64,000 nt of DNA from Pantoea cypripedii (GTDB lineage Bacteria > Pseudomonadota > Gammaproteobacteria > Enterobacterales > Enterobacteriaceae). Where the stretch lies: contig NZ_CP024768.1 in NCBI RefSeq assembly GCF_011395035.1, positions 3,219,979-3,283,978 on the forward strand, given 5' to 3'. Shown piece after piece: positions 36,710 to 45,241 of the stretch. Position numbers and translations under genes: made by a program. The notes below the pieces were generated by a model. The model worked only from the letters and a program-made list of their open reading frames with translations. It did not search any database and had not been told where the DNA came from. Positions within the stretch are counted from its first letter, which is position 1. Each line of letters opens with the position of its first letter.

Positions 36710-37174
36710 TCAGATTTCAGTTTCAACCCGCATGGCATCTGGCGGCAACGCAACATTCAGGATCACCGGCTGAAAAGCCTCACGTTCGCCGACTAACGTC
36801 GAGACCCCTTTCGCCACAATAAAGCCCCCTATGCCGCCCAGCAAGGCACCACAGGCGGATGCCAGATCGCTATGAAACAGCATTTGAAACAAGCCAGCGA
36901 CCAGAAACAGGCCAAACAGTGGTGTCATGTAAACCAGTAACGCAGACCCCAGCAAACTGCTCTCACGGATACCCAGCTCAATACGCTGGCCAGGTTGTAG
37001 CGGTTCTTTGCTTTCGATTTGCATTACATGGGCATTTTTCGGCCCCAGCTTATTCAGCATGTGGCTGCCGCAGCCTTTACGTGCCGAGCAACTGTTACAG
37101 GAGGTCTTCGCTTCGGTATGTAACGTCGCGACGCCTTCTTTCCATGCCACCACGGTGGCCCATTCTCTCATCAT
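36710..37174 (-). CDS. rseC: RseC/MucC-like positive regulator of sigma E activity
   Basis: 154-residue inner-membrane protein with a cysteine motif CNSCSARKGCG (residues 26-36) that probably binds an Fe-S cluster, and two membrane segments (about 77-97 and 105-125). The family acts in Rsx/SoxR reduction and mildly affects sigma E. The start ATG overlaps the rseB stop (four bases). The C-terminal tail is diverged from E. coli, as usual for this gene. Confidence 0.93.
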   Translation of the reverse strand: MMREWATVVAWKEGVATLHTEAKTSCNSCSARKGCGSHMLNKLGPKNAHVMQIESKEPLQPGQRIELGIRESSLLGSALLVYMTPLFGLFLVAGLFQMLFHSDLASACGALLGGIGGFIVAKGVSTLVGEREAFQPVILNVALPPDAMRVETEI

Positions 37175-38127
37175 TTTGCTGGTCCCGAATCAATGCTGTC
37201 CGCAATACGTTTTGCTGTGGTTGGCGGAATCTCACCCACCACGGTAATCTCGCTATTATTGCGCACTTCGGTCTGCACTGTACGACGCCCAGTGCGCAAT
37301 GTCTGCGCAACGCTATCTTTATCGGCAGGCGTTACGTTAATCGCGAAACTGAACAAACCATCGCTGTAAAGACGGGATTCAACCGTTTTGTTCAGCGCCG
37401 GGATATCCCGACGGCTTTGAGAAATCAGTGTCATCCCCGCAGGTAACCATGTCGGTTGCCAGCTGAGCTGAACTTTATCGCCAACGGGTAAGGATAACGT
37501 TGGCGGAAGATTGGCTTTCTCCAGCCCCTGCATCAGATTACGCACGCCTTCATCGACGGCAAAACTGATGACGCGGAACTGCTCCAGCGTTTCACCATCA
37601 CGATCCAGCAGATCGATACGTAACGGCAGTTTGGTATCGACATCCAGCCACACTACATAGCTATAGCGTGAGCCATCACGAGAGACAATGCGCACCACCT
37701 CACACAACTGGTCGGCAATACGTGAACGACCAACTGGAATGAAGTCATAGGCGCTGCTCAGGCGTGAAAAGTCGGCAAACATCAACGGAGGCAGCGCATC
37801 GACGATATGGTTGCCGGGCAGCGTGAACGGATCGAGGCCGGGCTCGAAATAGCTGATGTCGTTACCACGCTGAATCACTTCACGTCGCGGACCGTCCATC
37901 TGCAAAAGCTGGGCAAAAATCCGGTTACTGATAACCGCATGGCGATAGCGCAGGGATTCGATGCCAAGACGAGAGACATTGATGTAAGCGAATTCGTAAT
38001 TGAGGGACTGACTTGCCTGCTCCATCTGCTGTAACAACGCCCCGGACGCAGAGGTCTGCGCCGGGGCGGTAGATGTATAAAGCAGGCTGCCTGCCAGCAG
38101 GCTAACGGCACACCAAAGCTGCTTCAT
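37171..38127 (-). CDS. rseB: Sigma E regulatory protein RseB
   Basis: 318-residue periplasmic protein with a signal peptide (MKQLWCAVSLLAGSLLYTSTAPA). Two domains follow, the larger one LolA-like; it binds the periplasmic part of RseA, shields it from DegS, and releases it when it binds off-pathway LPS. Conserved YRHAVISNRIFAQLLQMDGPRREVIQRG near residue 62. Overlaps rseA by one base and rseC by four. Confidence 0.96.
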   Translation of the reverse strand: MKQLWCAVSLLAGSLLYTSTAPAQTSASGALLQQMEQASQSLNYEFAYINVSRLGIESLRYRHAVISNRIFAQLLQMDGPRREVIQRGNDISYFEPGLDPFTLPGNHIVDALPPLMFADFSRLSSAYDFIPVGRSRIADQLCEVVRIVSRDGSRYSYVVWLDVDTKLPLRIDLLDRDGETLEQFRVISFAVDEGVRNLMQGLEKANLPPTLSLPVGDKVQLSWQPTWLPAGMTLISQSRRDIPALNKTVESRLYSDGLFSFAINVTPADKDSVAQTLRTGRRTVQTEVRNNSEITVVGEIPPTTAKRIADSIDSGPAK

Positions 38128-38783
38128 TACTGCTGCTGAATTCCTAACGACTGATTACCGGGAACATTAGCCTGTGCCTGTTGCGGATCGTTCTTTTCAA
38201 ACTGAACCTGGTCGGCATGCAGACGACGTTGCAGCTCATAATCCTGCAGCATAGCGTTGATACGGCGACGCTGTTCCTGCACCTGCTGATTCGAACTATT
38301 GGTATCGAATGCATCAGAAGGAACCCCCAGGCTTACCGGGGAAGCTTTGCCCATCATCGGCAGAGTATTGAACACCGGAGAATCGGACGATTCAGTTGCG
38401 CTGCTACCCGCAGGCTGATTGTAGTGCTGAACGCCCACAATCACCGCCAGCGATACACAGGCAGCTAAGCCGACCTGCGCCAGTTGCGCTGTCCAGGAGC
38501 CTGACTTACGCCAGAACGGCATTTTCTTCCAGCGCGCCGGTTCAGGCTGTGCTTCCGGAATCAGCGACGTCACTTTGCGCACCGGTTCATTTTCGATGGC
38601 TGCCGCTACACGCGCGGAGATATCAAAATGCAGCACTTCACCCACATCGCCCCGCAGGGTGTCGCGGATAAGATGGTAGCTTTCCCAGCTTTTTTGCAGA
38701 TTTGCATCCCTGGATAACGACGCCAGCAGCTCGTTATCTAAAGTCTCACCATCCATTAAAGCGGAAAGTTTTTCTTTCTGCAT
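38127..38783 (-). CDS. rseA: Anti-sigma E factor RseA
   Basis: 218-residue single-pass inner-membrane protein: an N-terminal cytoplasmic domain holds sigma E (MQKEKLSALMDGETLDNELLASLS), a transmembrane segment lies near 102-120 (LAQVGLAACVSLAVIVGV), and a periplasmic tail binds RseB. Envelope stress leads DegS and RseP to cut it, freeing sigma E. A TM-proximal WTAQLAQVGLAA matches E. coli. 27 bases after rpoE. Confidence 0.97.
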   Translation of the reverse strand: MQKEKLSALMDGETLDNELLASLSRDANLQKSWESYHLIRDTLRGDVGEVLHFDISARVAAAIENEPVRKVTSLIPEAQPEPARWKKMPFWRKSGSWTAQLAQVGLAACVSLAVIVGVQHYNQPAGSSATESSDSPVFNTLPMMGKASPVSLGVPSDAFDTNSSNQQVQEQRRRINAMLQDYELQRRLHADQVQFEKNDPQQAQANVPGNQSLGIQQQ

Positions 38784-38810
38784 GCTTTGGTACCCTTCCA
38801 GTAGCCGTTA

Positions 38811-39389
38811 TCACTGACGTTGGATAAGCGGTTGAACTTTATTATCAATAGCCTCTCGCGCACGGAAGATACGAGAACGTACCGTACCGACCGGGCAATC
38901 CATGATGGCGGCAATTTCTTCGTAGCTTAATCCGTCCAGCTCTCTGAGGGTAATGGCCATACGTAAATCCTCAGGAAGCGCCTCAATGGTACGAAAGACG
39001 ATCTGTTTCAGTTCGTCAGACAACATTAAGTTCTCAGGGTTCGAAATTTCTTTTAACGCACCCGCACTTTCGAAGTTTTCCGCGTCGATCGCGTCAACAT
39101 CACTGGATGGCGGGCGGCGTCCCTGAGCCACCAGATAGTTTTTTGCTGTGTTCACCGCAATGCGGTACAGCCATGTGTAAAACGCGCTGTCGCCACGGAA
39201 TGATTCCAGTGCGCGATACGCTTTAATGAAAGACTCCTGTACCACATCCGGCACATCGCCCGATGGGACATAACGTGAAACCAGGCTCGCCACTTTATGC
39301 TGGTATCGTATCACCAGTAAATTAAAGGACTTTTGATCTCCCTTCTGAACCCGTTCAACAAGAACCTGATCCGTTAACTGCTCGCTCAT
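38811..39389 (-). CDS. rpoE: RNA polymerase sigma E factor
   Basis: 192-residue ECF sigma factor for envelope stress. Region 2 (RYVPSGDVPDVVQESFIKAYRALESFRGDSAFYTWLYRIAVNTAKNYL) and region 4 (LRMAITLRELDGLSYEEIAAIMDCPVGTVRSRIFRARE) are nearly identical to E. coli. ATG at 39389 (MSEQLTDQ) is the family start and overlaps the stop of a short upstream reading frame (GGATGAGC), a sign of translational coupling to a leader peptide. First gene of rpoE-rseA-rseB-rseC, divergent from nadB. Confidence 0.98.
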   Translation of the reverse strand: MSEQLTDQVLVERVQKGDQKSFNLLVIRYQHKVASLVSRYVPSGDVPDVVQESFIKAYRALESFRGDSAFYTWLYRIAVNTAKNYLVAQGRRPPSSDVDAIDAENFESAGALKEISNPENLMLSDELKQIVFRTIEALPEDLRMAITLRELDGLSYEEIAAIMDCPVGTVRSRIFRAREAIDNKVQPLIQRQ

Positions 39390-39481
39390 CCGAGGTAATG
39401 TCTCCCCAAACTCTTTAAATACGCGTAAATGAACTGCCAGCACATCTCATTAGTTCTGAGCAAGCATGCGCTTAGAGTCAT
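39386..39481 (-). CDS. rseD: Possible leader peptide RseD coupled to rpoE
   Basis: A 31-codon frame (MTLSACLLRTNEMC... ending YLG) whose TGA overlaps the rpoE ATG. In E. coli a leader peptide called RseD, longer by my recollection, is translated upstream of rpoE, and rpoE translation is coupled to it; CsrA was reported to act there. The overlap and position fit. Upstream in-frame stops (TAA-TGA) limit this frame to the ATG at 39481. A ribosome binding site is not obvious, so this is a candidate only. Confidence 0.5.
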   Translation of the reverse strand: MTLSACLLRTNEMCWQFIYAYLKSLGRHYLG

Positions 39482-39833
39482 ATTCTGGCCTGAAGTTCAT
39501 TACGACCTGATAATTTTCCGTATCGGAACCAAGACGCCTTTGTTGTTGATTGTCTTACAGTGTAGCGACTTGCCGCGTGGGCGACCTTTGGTCGGCATCG
39601 ATAATCGCTGGCAGAGTAACCCATGACGCTACGATTTTCACCTTTATTACCTGAATTTTCAGTATGTTTGGTATAAAAAACACGTAAAGACTATTTTCAG
39701 ACATAACCTACTGAAATCGCGTCGTTATCACGCAACAGCGGCTGATTTCTCTGCGATACTTGTTCAAAATACTTCACACCGCAGGCATCCGGGCTTATGC
39801 TCAGGGGACCTTTTGTTTAGTAAATTAAACATT
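39482..39833. other. rpoE-nadB divergent promoter region
   Basis: About 350 bases with no established gene. In E. coli this interval holds several rpoE promoters, including an autoregulated sigma E promoter. Here a TCTGA that could be a sigma E -10 is seen on the minus strand near 39701, but no clear GGAACTT -35 at 16 bases. Two further short minus-strand frames (32 and 47 codons) lie at about 39500-39625. Confidence 0.4.
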
Positions 39834-41453
39834 ATGACCTCATTATCCGATTATCAGTGTGATGTACTTATCGTCGGCAGTGGCGCTGCTGGCTTGTCAC
39901 TGGCGCTGCGTCTGGCACCGCATTATCAGGTCACGGTGCTGAGTAAAGCTCAGGTGAATGAAGGCTCTACGTTCTACGCCCAGGGCGGCATAGCCGCTGT
40001 ATTTGATGAAACCGACAGCATTGAATCACACGTAGAAGACACCCTGATTGCGGGTGCCGGTTTATGCGACCGCACTACAGTCAGCTTTATCGCCAGCAAC
40101 GCGCGCAACTGCGTACAATGGCTGATTGATAATGGTGTCGCCTTCGATAAAGAGCCGCAGGGTGATGGTGAAGCACGCTACCATCTGACGCGTGAAGGCG
40201 GCCACAGTCACCGCCGCATTCTGCATAGTGCCGATGCCACCGGACGTGCTGTGGAAACCACGCTGGTCAGCCAGGCTCTCAGCCATCCCAATATCCGTAT
40301 TCTTGAACGCACCAATGCGGTAGACCTGATCTTATCCGATAAAATTGGCCAACCTGGCCCACGTCGTGTGGTCGGAGCCTGGATCTGGAACCGTAATCGC
40401 GAGCAGGTAGAAACCTGTCGTGCGCGAGCAGTGATTCTGGCGACCGGCGGAGCCGCGAAAGTCTATCAATACACCACCAACCCGGACGTTGCTTCCGGTG
40501 ACGGCATCGCAATGGCATGGCGCGCGGGTTGCCGGGTCGCGAATCTGGAGTTCAATCAGTTCCACCCCACCTGTCTGTTCCATCCTCAGGCACAAAACTT
40601 CCTGCTGACTGAAGCGCTGCGTGGTGAAGGCGCATGGCTACTGCGCCCGGATGGTACCCGCTTTATGCCTGATTTTGATGAACGCGCCGAACTGGCACCG
40701 CGTGATATTGTGGCACGCGCTATCGACCATGAAATGAAGCGTCTTGGTGTGGATTGCATGTATCTCGACATCAGCCATCAGCCGGCCAGCTTTGTTCGCG
40801 CCCACTTCCCGATGATTTATGAAAAACTGCTGACCTTCGGCCTGGATCTGACCAAAGAGCCGATTCCGATCGTCCCTGCGGCCCATTACACCTGCGGTGG
40901 CGTGATGGTTGACCAACAGGGACGTACCGATGTCGATGGCCTGTATGCCATTGGCGAAGTCAGCTATACAGGCCTGCATGGCGCGAATCGTATGGCGTCA
41001 AACTCCCTGCTGGAGTGCCTGGTTTATGGCTGGTCAGCGGCGGAGGATTTAATCCGTCGCCTGCCAGCCATTGAGCAGGTCGAGCATCTGCCTGCCTGGG
41101 ATGAAAGCCGCGTCGATGATGCCGATGAGCGCGTGGTGATTCAGCATAACTGGCACGAACTGCGGTTGTTTATGTGGGATTACATGGGGATCGTGCGCAC
41201 CACCAAGCGGCTGGAGCGGGCACTGCGCCGTATCAACCTGCTACAGCAGGAAATTGATGAGTATTACGCGCATTTCCGCCTGTCTAACAATTTGCTGGAA
41301 CTGCGCAATCTGGTACAGGTTGCGGAGCTGATGGTGCGCTGTGCGCTGGAACGTAAAGAAAGCCGCGGCCTGCATTACACGCCGGACTATCCCGATCTGT
41401 TGCCCGAAGCGCTGCCCACGGTGCTGGCACCCGTCCATTACATGAATAGATAG
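39834..41453 (+). CDS. nadB: L-aspartate oxidase
   Basis: 539-residue FAD enzyme that oxidises aspartate to iminoaspartate, first step of NAD synthesis, feeding quinolinate synthase NadA. Rossmann motif VLIVGSGAAGLSLALRL near 12, STFYAQGGIAAVFDETDS near 48, HTREGGHSHRRIL-type segment near 120, catalytic-region PAAHYTCGG near 350, GLHGANRMASNSLLECLVYG near 378. I chose ATG at 39834 (MTSLSDYQCDVL), which gives the E. coli N-terminal length. A TTG at 39813, preceded by AGGGGA, is an alternative. Converges with trmN6, overlapping by 16 bases. Confidence 0.96.
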   Translation: MTSLSDYQCDVLIVGSGAAGLSLALRLAPHYQVTVLSKAQVNEGSTFYAQGGIAAVFDETDSIESHVEDTLIAGAGLCDRTTVSFIASNARNCVQWLIDNGVAFDKEPQGDGEARYHLTREGGHSHRRILHSADATGRAVETTLVSQALSHPNIRILERTNAVDLILSDKIGQPGPRRVVGAWIWNRNREQVETCRARAVILATGGAAKVYQYTTNPDVASGDGIAMAWRAGCRVANLEFNQFHPTCLFHPQAQNFLLTEALRGEGAWLLRPDGTRFMPDFDERAELAPRDIVARAIDHEMKRLGVDCMYLDISHQPASFVRAHFPMIYEKLLTFGLDLTKEPIPIVPAAHYTCGGVMVDQQGRTDVDGLYAIGEVSYTGLHGANRMASNSLLECLVYGWSAAEDLIRRLPAIEQVEHLPAWDESRVDDADERVVIQHNWHELRLFMWDYMGIVRTTKRLERALRRINLLQQEIDEYYAHFRLSNNLLELRNLVQVAELMVRCALERKESRGLHYTPDYPDLLPEALPTVLAPVHYMNR

Positions 41454-42187
41454 AAATCACGCGTCAGGCTGCACCAGTCTTCCGAGTATTGCGTGTTCTC
41501 ATCACGTATCGCCAGCCGCTCCATCAATTGTTCCCCTGCACTGGGTGAGAAGCCAAGCAGCACACGATGGGGCGGCCGCTGCGCATACTCGGCAACGTCA
41601 TAGCGAAAACGCAGATGCCAGCCATCCTGCTGTGCCTGATCAATCATGCCCTGCCCCAGTGATTCGGGCAGCACCACGCAAAAGAAGCCTTCTTCTTCTA
41701 TTAACTGCGCCGCACAACGCAGTAAAGTCTGGTGATCCAGGCTATCGGTGGCGCGTGCGGCGGCACGTTGTGGCGTCGCACAGGCCACGCCTGGTGCAAA
41801 ATAAGGGGGGTTACTGACGATAAGGGAGTAGCGTTGTTCACAGGCTTCTGCCCAGTCAGTGATATCCGCATGATGGACCGTCACTCTCGATGACCAGGGC
41901 GACGCCTGCACATTCTCCTGAGCCTGCCCGGCCGCATCAGCGTCCAGTTCGACCGCATCAATATGCACTTCGTCTGGCGTACGCTGGGCAACCATCAGGG
42001 CAATCAGTCCGCTACCGCTACCGATATCCAGCACGCGCCGCACGCCAGCAACCGGTGCCCACGCACCCAGCAAAATCCCGTCGGTGCCCACTTTCATCGC
42101 ACAGCGATCGTGGGCAATAAAAAACTGCTTAAAGGTGAAACCATTCTTTTGTAACTGAGGCCGCGGATGCGGCGTCGTATCTGTCAT
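41438..42187 (-). CDS. trmN6: tRNA1(Val) (adenine37-N6)-methyltransferase
   Basis: 249-residue SAM-dependent methyltransferase (E. coli YfiC) that makes m6A37 in tRNA1-Val. SAM motif VLDIGSGSGLIALM near 50 and the adenine-N6 motif NPPY (SLIVSNPPYFAPG near 128) are intact. Start MTDTTPHPRPQLQ at 42187, giving an N-terminus like E. coli; the longer in-frame extension to 42283 is not conserved. Divergent from srmB. Confidence 0.93.
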   Translation of the reverse strand: MTDTTPHPRPQLQKNGFTFKQFFIAHDRCAMKVGTDGILLGAWAPVAGVRRVLDIGSGSGLIALMVAQRTPDEVHIDAVELDADAAGQAQENVQASPWSSRVTVHHADITDWAEACEQRYSLIVSNPPYFAPGVACATPQRAAARATDSLDHQTLLRCAAQLIEEEGFFCVVLPESLGQGMIDQAQQDGWHLRFRYDVAEYAQRPPHRVLLGFSPSAGEQLMERLAIRDENTQYSEDWCSLTRDFYLFM

Positions 42188-42344
42188 TCTTTGCAACCAC
42201 TCAACAAATCCTGCCCAATGGCAGAGCTTCAGTGTAACGTGGCTCAGCAGGGAAAACATCTCCTCGCCGAACAACATCGGCACACAAACAGATGAAGATT
42301 ATGTTTGTTCTGTCTATAATCAGCGCCCCAAACTGAGGTAGACC

Positions 42345-43673
42345 ATGACCGTAACCACATTCTCCGAACTCGAACTCGACGAAAGCCTGCTGGATGCCCT
42401 GCAGGAAAAAGGCTTCACGCGCCCGACAGCCATCCAGGCTGAGGCCATCCCTGCCGCACTGGAGGGCCGTGACGTACTGGGTTCAGCACCGACCGGAACG
42501 GGGAAAACCGCAGCCTATCTGCTGCCGGCTTTGCAGCACCTGATCGATTTCCCACGAAAAAAATCAGGCCCGCCGCGCATTTTAATTTTAACGCCGACGC
42601 GCGAACTGGCGATGCAGGTGGCCGATCACGCGCGTGAACTGGCAAAACATACGCATCTGGATATCGCCACCATCACCGGCGGCGTTGCCTATATGAACCA
42701 CGCAGAAGTCTTCAGCGAAAACCAGGATATCGTGGTGGCGACCACCGGCCGCCTGTTGCAATACATCAAAGAAGAAAACTTTGACTGCCGCGCCGTTGAA
42801 ACGCTGATTCTCGATGAAGCCGACCGCATGCTGGACATGGGTTTTGCCCAGGATATCGAAACCATCGCGGGCGAAACGCGCTGGCGTAAACAAACGCTGC
42901 TGTTCTCCGCCACACTGGAAGGCGACAGCATCAAAGACTTTGCCGAGCGCCTGCTGAATGACCCGGTGTCGGTTGATTCTGACCCCAGCCAGCGCGAGCG
43001 TAAGAAAATCCAGCAATGGTATTACCGTGCTGACGACCTTGAGCACAAGACCAAACTGCTGGTGCATCTGCTGAAGCAACCTGAAGTCACCCGCTCGATT
43101 GTGTTTGTGCGAAAGCGCGAGCGTCTGCATGAGCTGGTAACCTGGCTGCATGAAGCCGGAATTCGCTGTAGCTATCTCGAAGGCGAAATGGTGCAGGCCA
43201 AGCGTAACGAGGCGCTGAAACGTCTGAACGATGGCCGCGTCAATGTTCTGGTGGCGACTGACGTCGCCGCCCGTGGTATCGACATCGAAGATGTCAGCCA
43301 TGTCTTCAACTTTGATATGCCACGCACCGCAGATACTTATCTGCACCGCATTGGCCGCACCGCACGTGCTGGCCGCAAAGGGACGGCGTTGTCACTGGTT
43401 GAAGCGCATGACCACGTACTGCTGGGCAAAATCAGCCGTTACATTAATGAACCGCTGAAGCCACGTACCATCGATGAGTTGCGTCCGGAAAGCCGCGCAC
43501 CCAGCGCGAAAGTGACCGGAAAGCCGTCGAAAAAGGTGCTTGCGAAGCGTAAAGAACAGAAAGAGAAAGAAGCCGAAAAGCCGCGTGTGAAAAAACGTCA
43601 CCGCGATGCTAAAAATATCGGCAAACGCCGCAAGCCAAGCGGTTCCGGCACACCGGATCAAAGTGTGGAATAA
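42345..43673 (+). CDS. srmB: ATP-dependent RNA helicase SrmB
   Basis: 442-residue DEAD-box helicase for early 50S assembly. Motif I APTGTGKTAAYL near 48, II DEAD (LILDEADRMLDMGF near 152), III SAT near 187, VI HRIGRTARAG near 331, and a basic C-terminal tail (about 385-440, rich in KKRK-type runs). Divergent from trmN6; followed by a good terminator. Confidence 0.96.
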   Translation: MTVTTFSELELDESLLDALQEKGFTRPTAIQAEAIPAALEGRDVLGSAPTGTGKTAAYLLPALQHLIDFPRKKSGPPRILILTPTRELAMQVADHARELAKHTHLDIATITGGVAYMNHAEVFSENQDIVVATTGRLLQYIKEENFDCRAVETLILDEADRMLDMGFAQDIETIAGETRWRKQTLLFSATLEGDSIKDFAERLLNDPVSVDSDPSQRERKKIQQWYYRADDLEHKTKLLVHLLKQPEVTRSIVFVRKRERLHELVTWLHEAGIRCSYLEGEMVQAKRNEALKRLNDGRVNVLVATDVAARGIDIEDVSHVFNFDMPRTADTYLHRIGRTARAGRKGTALSLVEAHDHVLLGKISRYINEPLKPRTIDELRPESRAPSAKVTGKPSKKVLAKRKEQKEKEAEKPRVKKRHRDAKNIGKRRKPSGSGTPDQSVE

Positions 43674-43688
43674 ATCAACACACTTACC

Positions 43689-43719
43689 AAAAAATCGCCT
43701 CCTGTGAGGCGATTTTTTT
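43689..43719 (+). terminator. srmB terminator
   Basis: AATCGCCTC/GAGGCGATT stem with a CTGT loop flanked by A and T runs (43689-43719); works in both directions and would stop srmB transcripts. Confidence 0.92.
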
Positions 43720-43792
43720 ATGTTTAACTGCCGAAAATCCTCGTTTAACACCCCTTTTCACTCGGGTGTCTCGAAGCTAAAAGATTAAATAC

Positions 43793-43825
43793 AAAAAGGC
43801 CGCGCCGGTGAGCACCGGCACAGCC
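43793..43825 (-). terminator. grcA terminator
   Basis: Stem GGC-G-GCCGGTG with CACCGGC-C-GCC and a minimal loop (43798-43825), then TTTTT on the minus strand. Confidence 0.85.
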
Positions 43826-43869
43826 TGGATTGCTGTGCGTCTTTTCGTCAGTGATGCAAAAAGCCGACG

Positions 43870-44253
43870 TTACAGGCTTTCAGTGAAAGTACGGGTGATG
43901 ACATCACGCTGCTGTTCCGGCGTCAGCGCATTAAAACGCACTGCATAACCTGATACGCGGATGGTCAGCTGCGGATATTTTTCCGGGTGTTTCACCGCAT
44001 CTTCCAGCGTTTCACGACGCAGAACGTTAACGTTCAGATGCTGTCCACCCTCGATACGTACTTGCGGTTTCTGCTCCACCGGGATTTCACGGTAAGCAAT
44101 TTCACCCAGATCGCTGATGGCAACCACCTGATCTTCAGCAAAATTACCTTTTGCACACAGGCAACGTGCTTCAGATTTCTCATCGTCCAGCAGCCAGAAA
44201 GAATTGAGCAGCTGCGGATTGTTGGTTTTAGTAATTTGAATACCGGTAATCAT
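43870..44253 (-). CDS. grcA: Autonomous glycyl radical cofactor GrcA
   Basis: 127-residue spare C-terminal domain of pyruvate formate-lyase. The glycyl radical site is in TIRVSGYAVRF (near residue 102), preceded by GGQHLNVNVLRRETLEDAVKHPEKYPQ. It replaces the oxygen-cut PFL tail when oxygen returns. Nearly identical to E. coli YfiD except for the N-terminal part. An FNR site is placed 41.5 bases upstream of the predicted start of transcription. Confidence 0.97.
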   Translation of the reverse strand: MITGIQITKTNNPQLLNSFWLLDDEKSEARCLCAKGNFAEDQVVAISDLGEIAYREIPVEQKPQVRIEGGQHLNVNVLRRETLEDAVKHPEKYPQLTIRVSGYAVRFNALTPEQQRDVITRTFTESL

Positions 44254-44320
44254 ACATGGCCTCCAGGTCCAGGCGCTGCCACGGTTGAACAGCGCGGTTT
44301 TCGAAAATCTTTGATGCTCA

Positions 44321-44362
44321 GGTATATCACCGCCTGAAAACAGCCGTTTTGACCTGCATCAA
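44321..44362 (-). promoter_or_regulatory. FNR-activated grcA promoter
   Basis: On the minus strand TTGAT-GCAG-GTCAA (44362-44349) matches the FNR box TTGAT-N4-ATCAA at nine of ten positions. TATACC (44326-44321) with TG two bases before forms a -10. The implied start at about 44314 puts the FNR centre at -41.5, the class II position. E. coli yfiD is controlled by FNR in the same way. Confidence 0.8.
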
Positions 44363-44518
44363 TTTTGACCGGTCACCCCGGAGCCAGCAAAAACTAAAAA
44401 CTTGTTTTATAACAGTTTTACCATTTAAATTTTTTTGTAAATTATCAAATTATTTTGACCTTCTGCTCCCCGCCTGGACGCGTTAAGCTAGGCGCAATTT
44501 TTTGGCAGGGAGTCAATG

Positions 44519-45196
44519 ATGACCGAGAAGCTGACCTGGCACGATGTGCTGGCTGAAGAGAAAGAGAAACCTTACTTTGTTGAGACCCTGAAGGCGGTCG
44601 CCAGTGAGCGAGCTGCGGGCAAAACGGTCTATCCACCGCAAAAAGATGTGTTCAATGCTTTTCGTCTGACCGAGTTAGGGGATATCAAGGTCGTGATATT
44701 GGGCCAGGACCCGTATCACGGCCCCAATCAGGCTCACGGACTGGCTTTTTCCGTACTGCCGGGCGTGGGTATTCCCCCCTCGCTGCTGAATATGTACAAA
44801 GAACTGGAGCAGGATATTCCCGGATTTGTGCGCCCGCAGCATGGCTTTCTGGAGAGCTGGGCAAAACAAGGCGTGATGTTGCTGAACACCGTTCTGACAG
44901 TAGAAGCAGGCCAGGCACATTCACATGCCCGGTTTGGCTGGGAAACCTTCACTGACAATGTGATCAGCGCCATTAACCAGCATCGCGAAGGGGTGATTTT
45001 TCTACTGTGGGGTTCTCATGCGCAGAAGAAAGGCAACATCATCGATCGCCAGCGCCACCATGTTCTGAAAGCTCCGCACCCTTCACCGCTTTCCGCCCAT
45101 CGTGGTTTTTTTGGCAGTCATCACTTTTCGCAGGCAAACGCCTTACTGAGCCAGGCAGGCAAGCCCGTTATCGACTGGATGCCTGTGCTGCCCTGA
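44519..45196 (+). CDS. ung: Uracil-DNA glycosylase
   Basis: 225-residue family 1 UDG that removes uracil from DNA. Catalytic motif GQDPYHGPNQAHGLAFSV (Asp near 62) and HPSPLSAHRGFFGSHHF (His near 185) are complete; LTWHDVLAEEKEKPYF matches the E. coli N-terminus. Two ATG codons are adjacent (44516 and 44519); AGGGAG lies three and six bases from them, which favours the second. Divergent from grcA; shares a bidirectional terminator with grpE. Confidence 0.96.
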   Translation: MTEKLTWHDVLAEEKEKPYFVETLKAVASERAAGKTVYPPQKDVFNAFRLTELGDIKVVILGQDPYHGPNQAHGLAFSVLPGVGIPPSLLNMYKELEQDIPGFVRPQHGFLESWAKQGVMLLNTVLTVEAGQAHSHARFGWETFTDNVISAINQHREGVIFLLWGSHAQKKGNIIDRQRHHVLKAPHPSPLSAHRGFFGSHHFSQANALLSQAGKPVIDWMPVLP

Positions 45197-45201
45197 AACG
45201 C

Positions 45202-45225
45202 AAACGGCCGCATCCGCGGCCGTTT
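45202..45225. terminator. Bidirectional terminator between ung and grpE
   Basis: AAACGGCCGC/GCGGCCGTTT, ten base pairs with a four-base loop, between convergent genes. The T runs are short (three). Confidence 0.75.
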
Positions 45226-45241
45226 GTGATTGAGCAGCAAA

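Noticed and set aside
39690..39730. Sigma E autoregulated promoter of rpoE
   Set aside because: A TCTGA -10 candidate is present but no GGAACTT-like -35 at the right spacing; not strong enough to list.
42588..43346. 252-codon frame antisense to srmB
   Set aside because: Fully within the conserved srmB gene and without recognisable domains or ribosome binding site.
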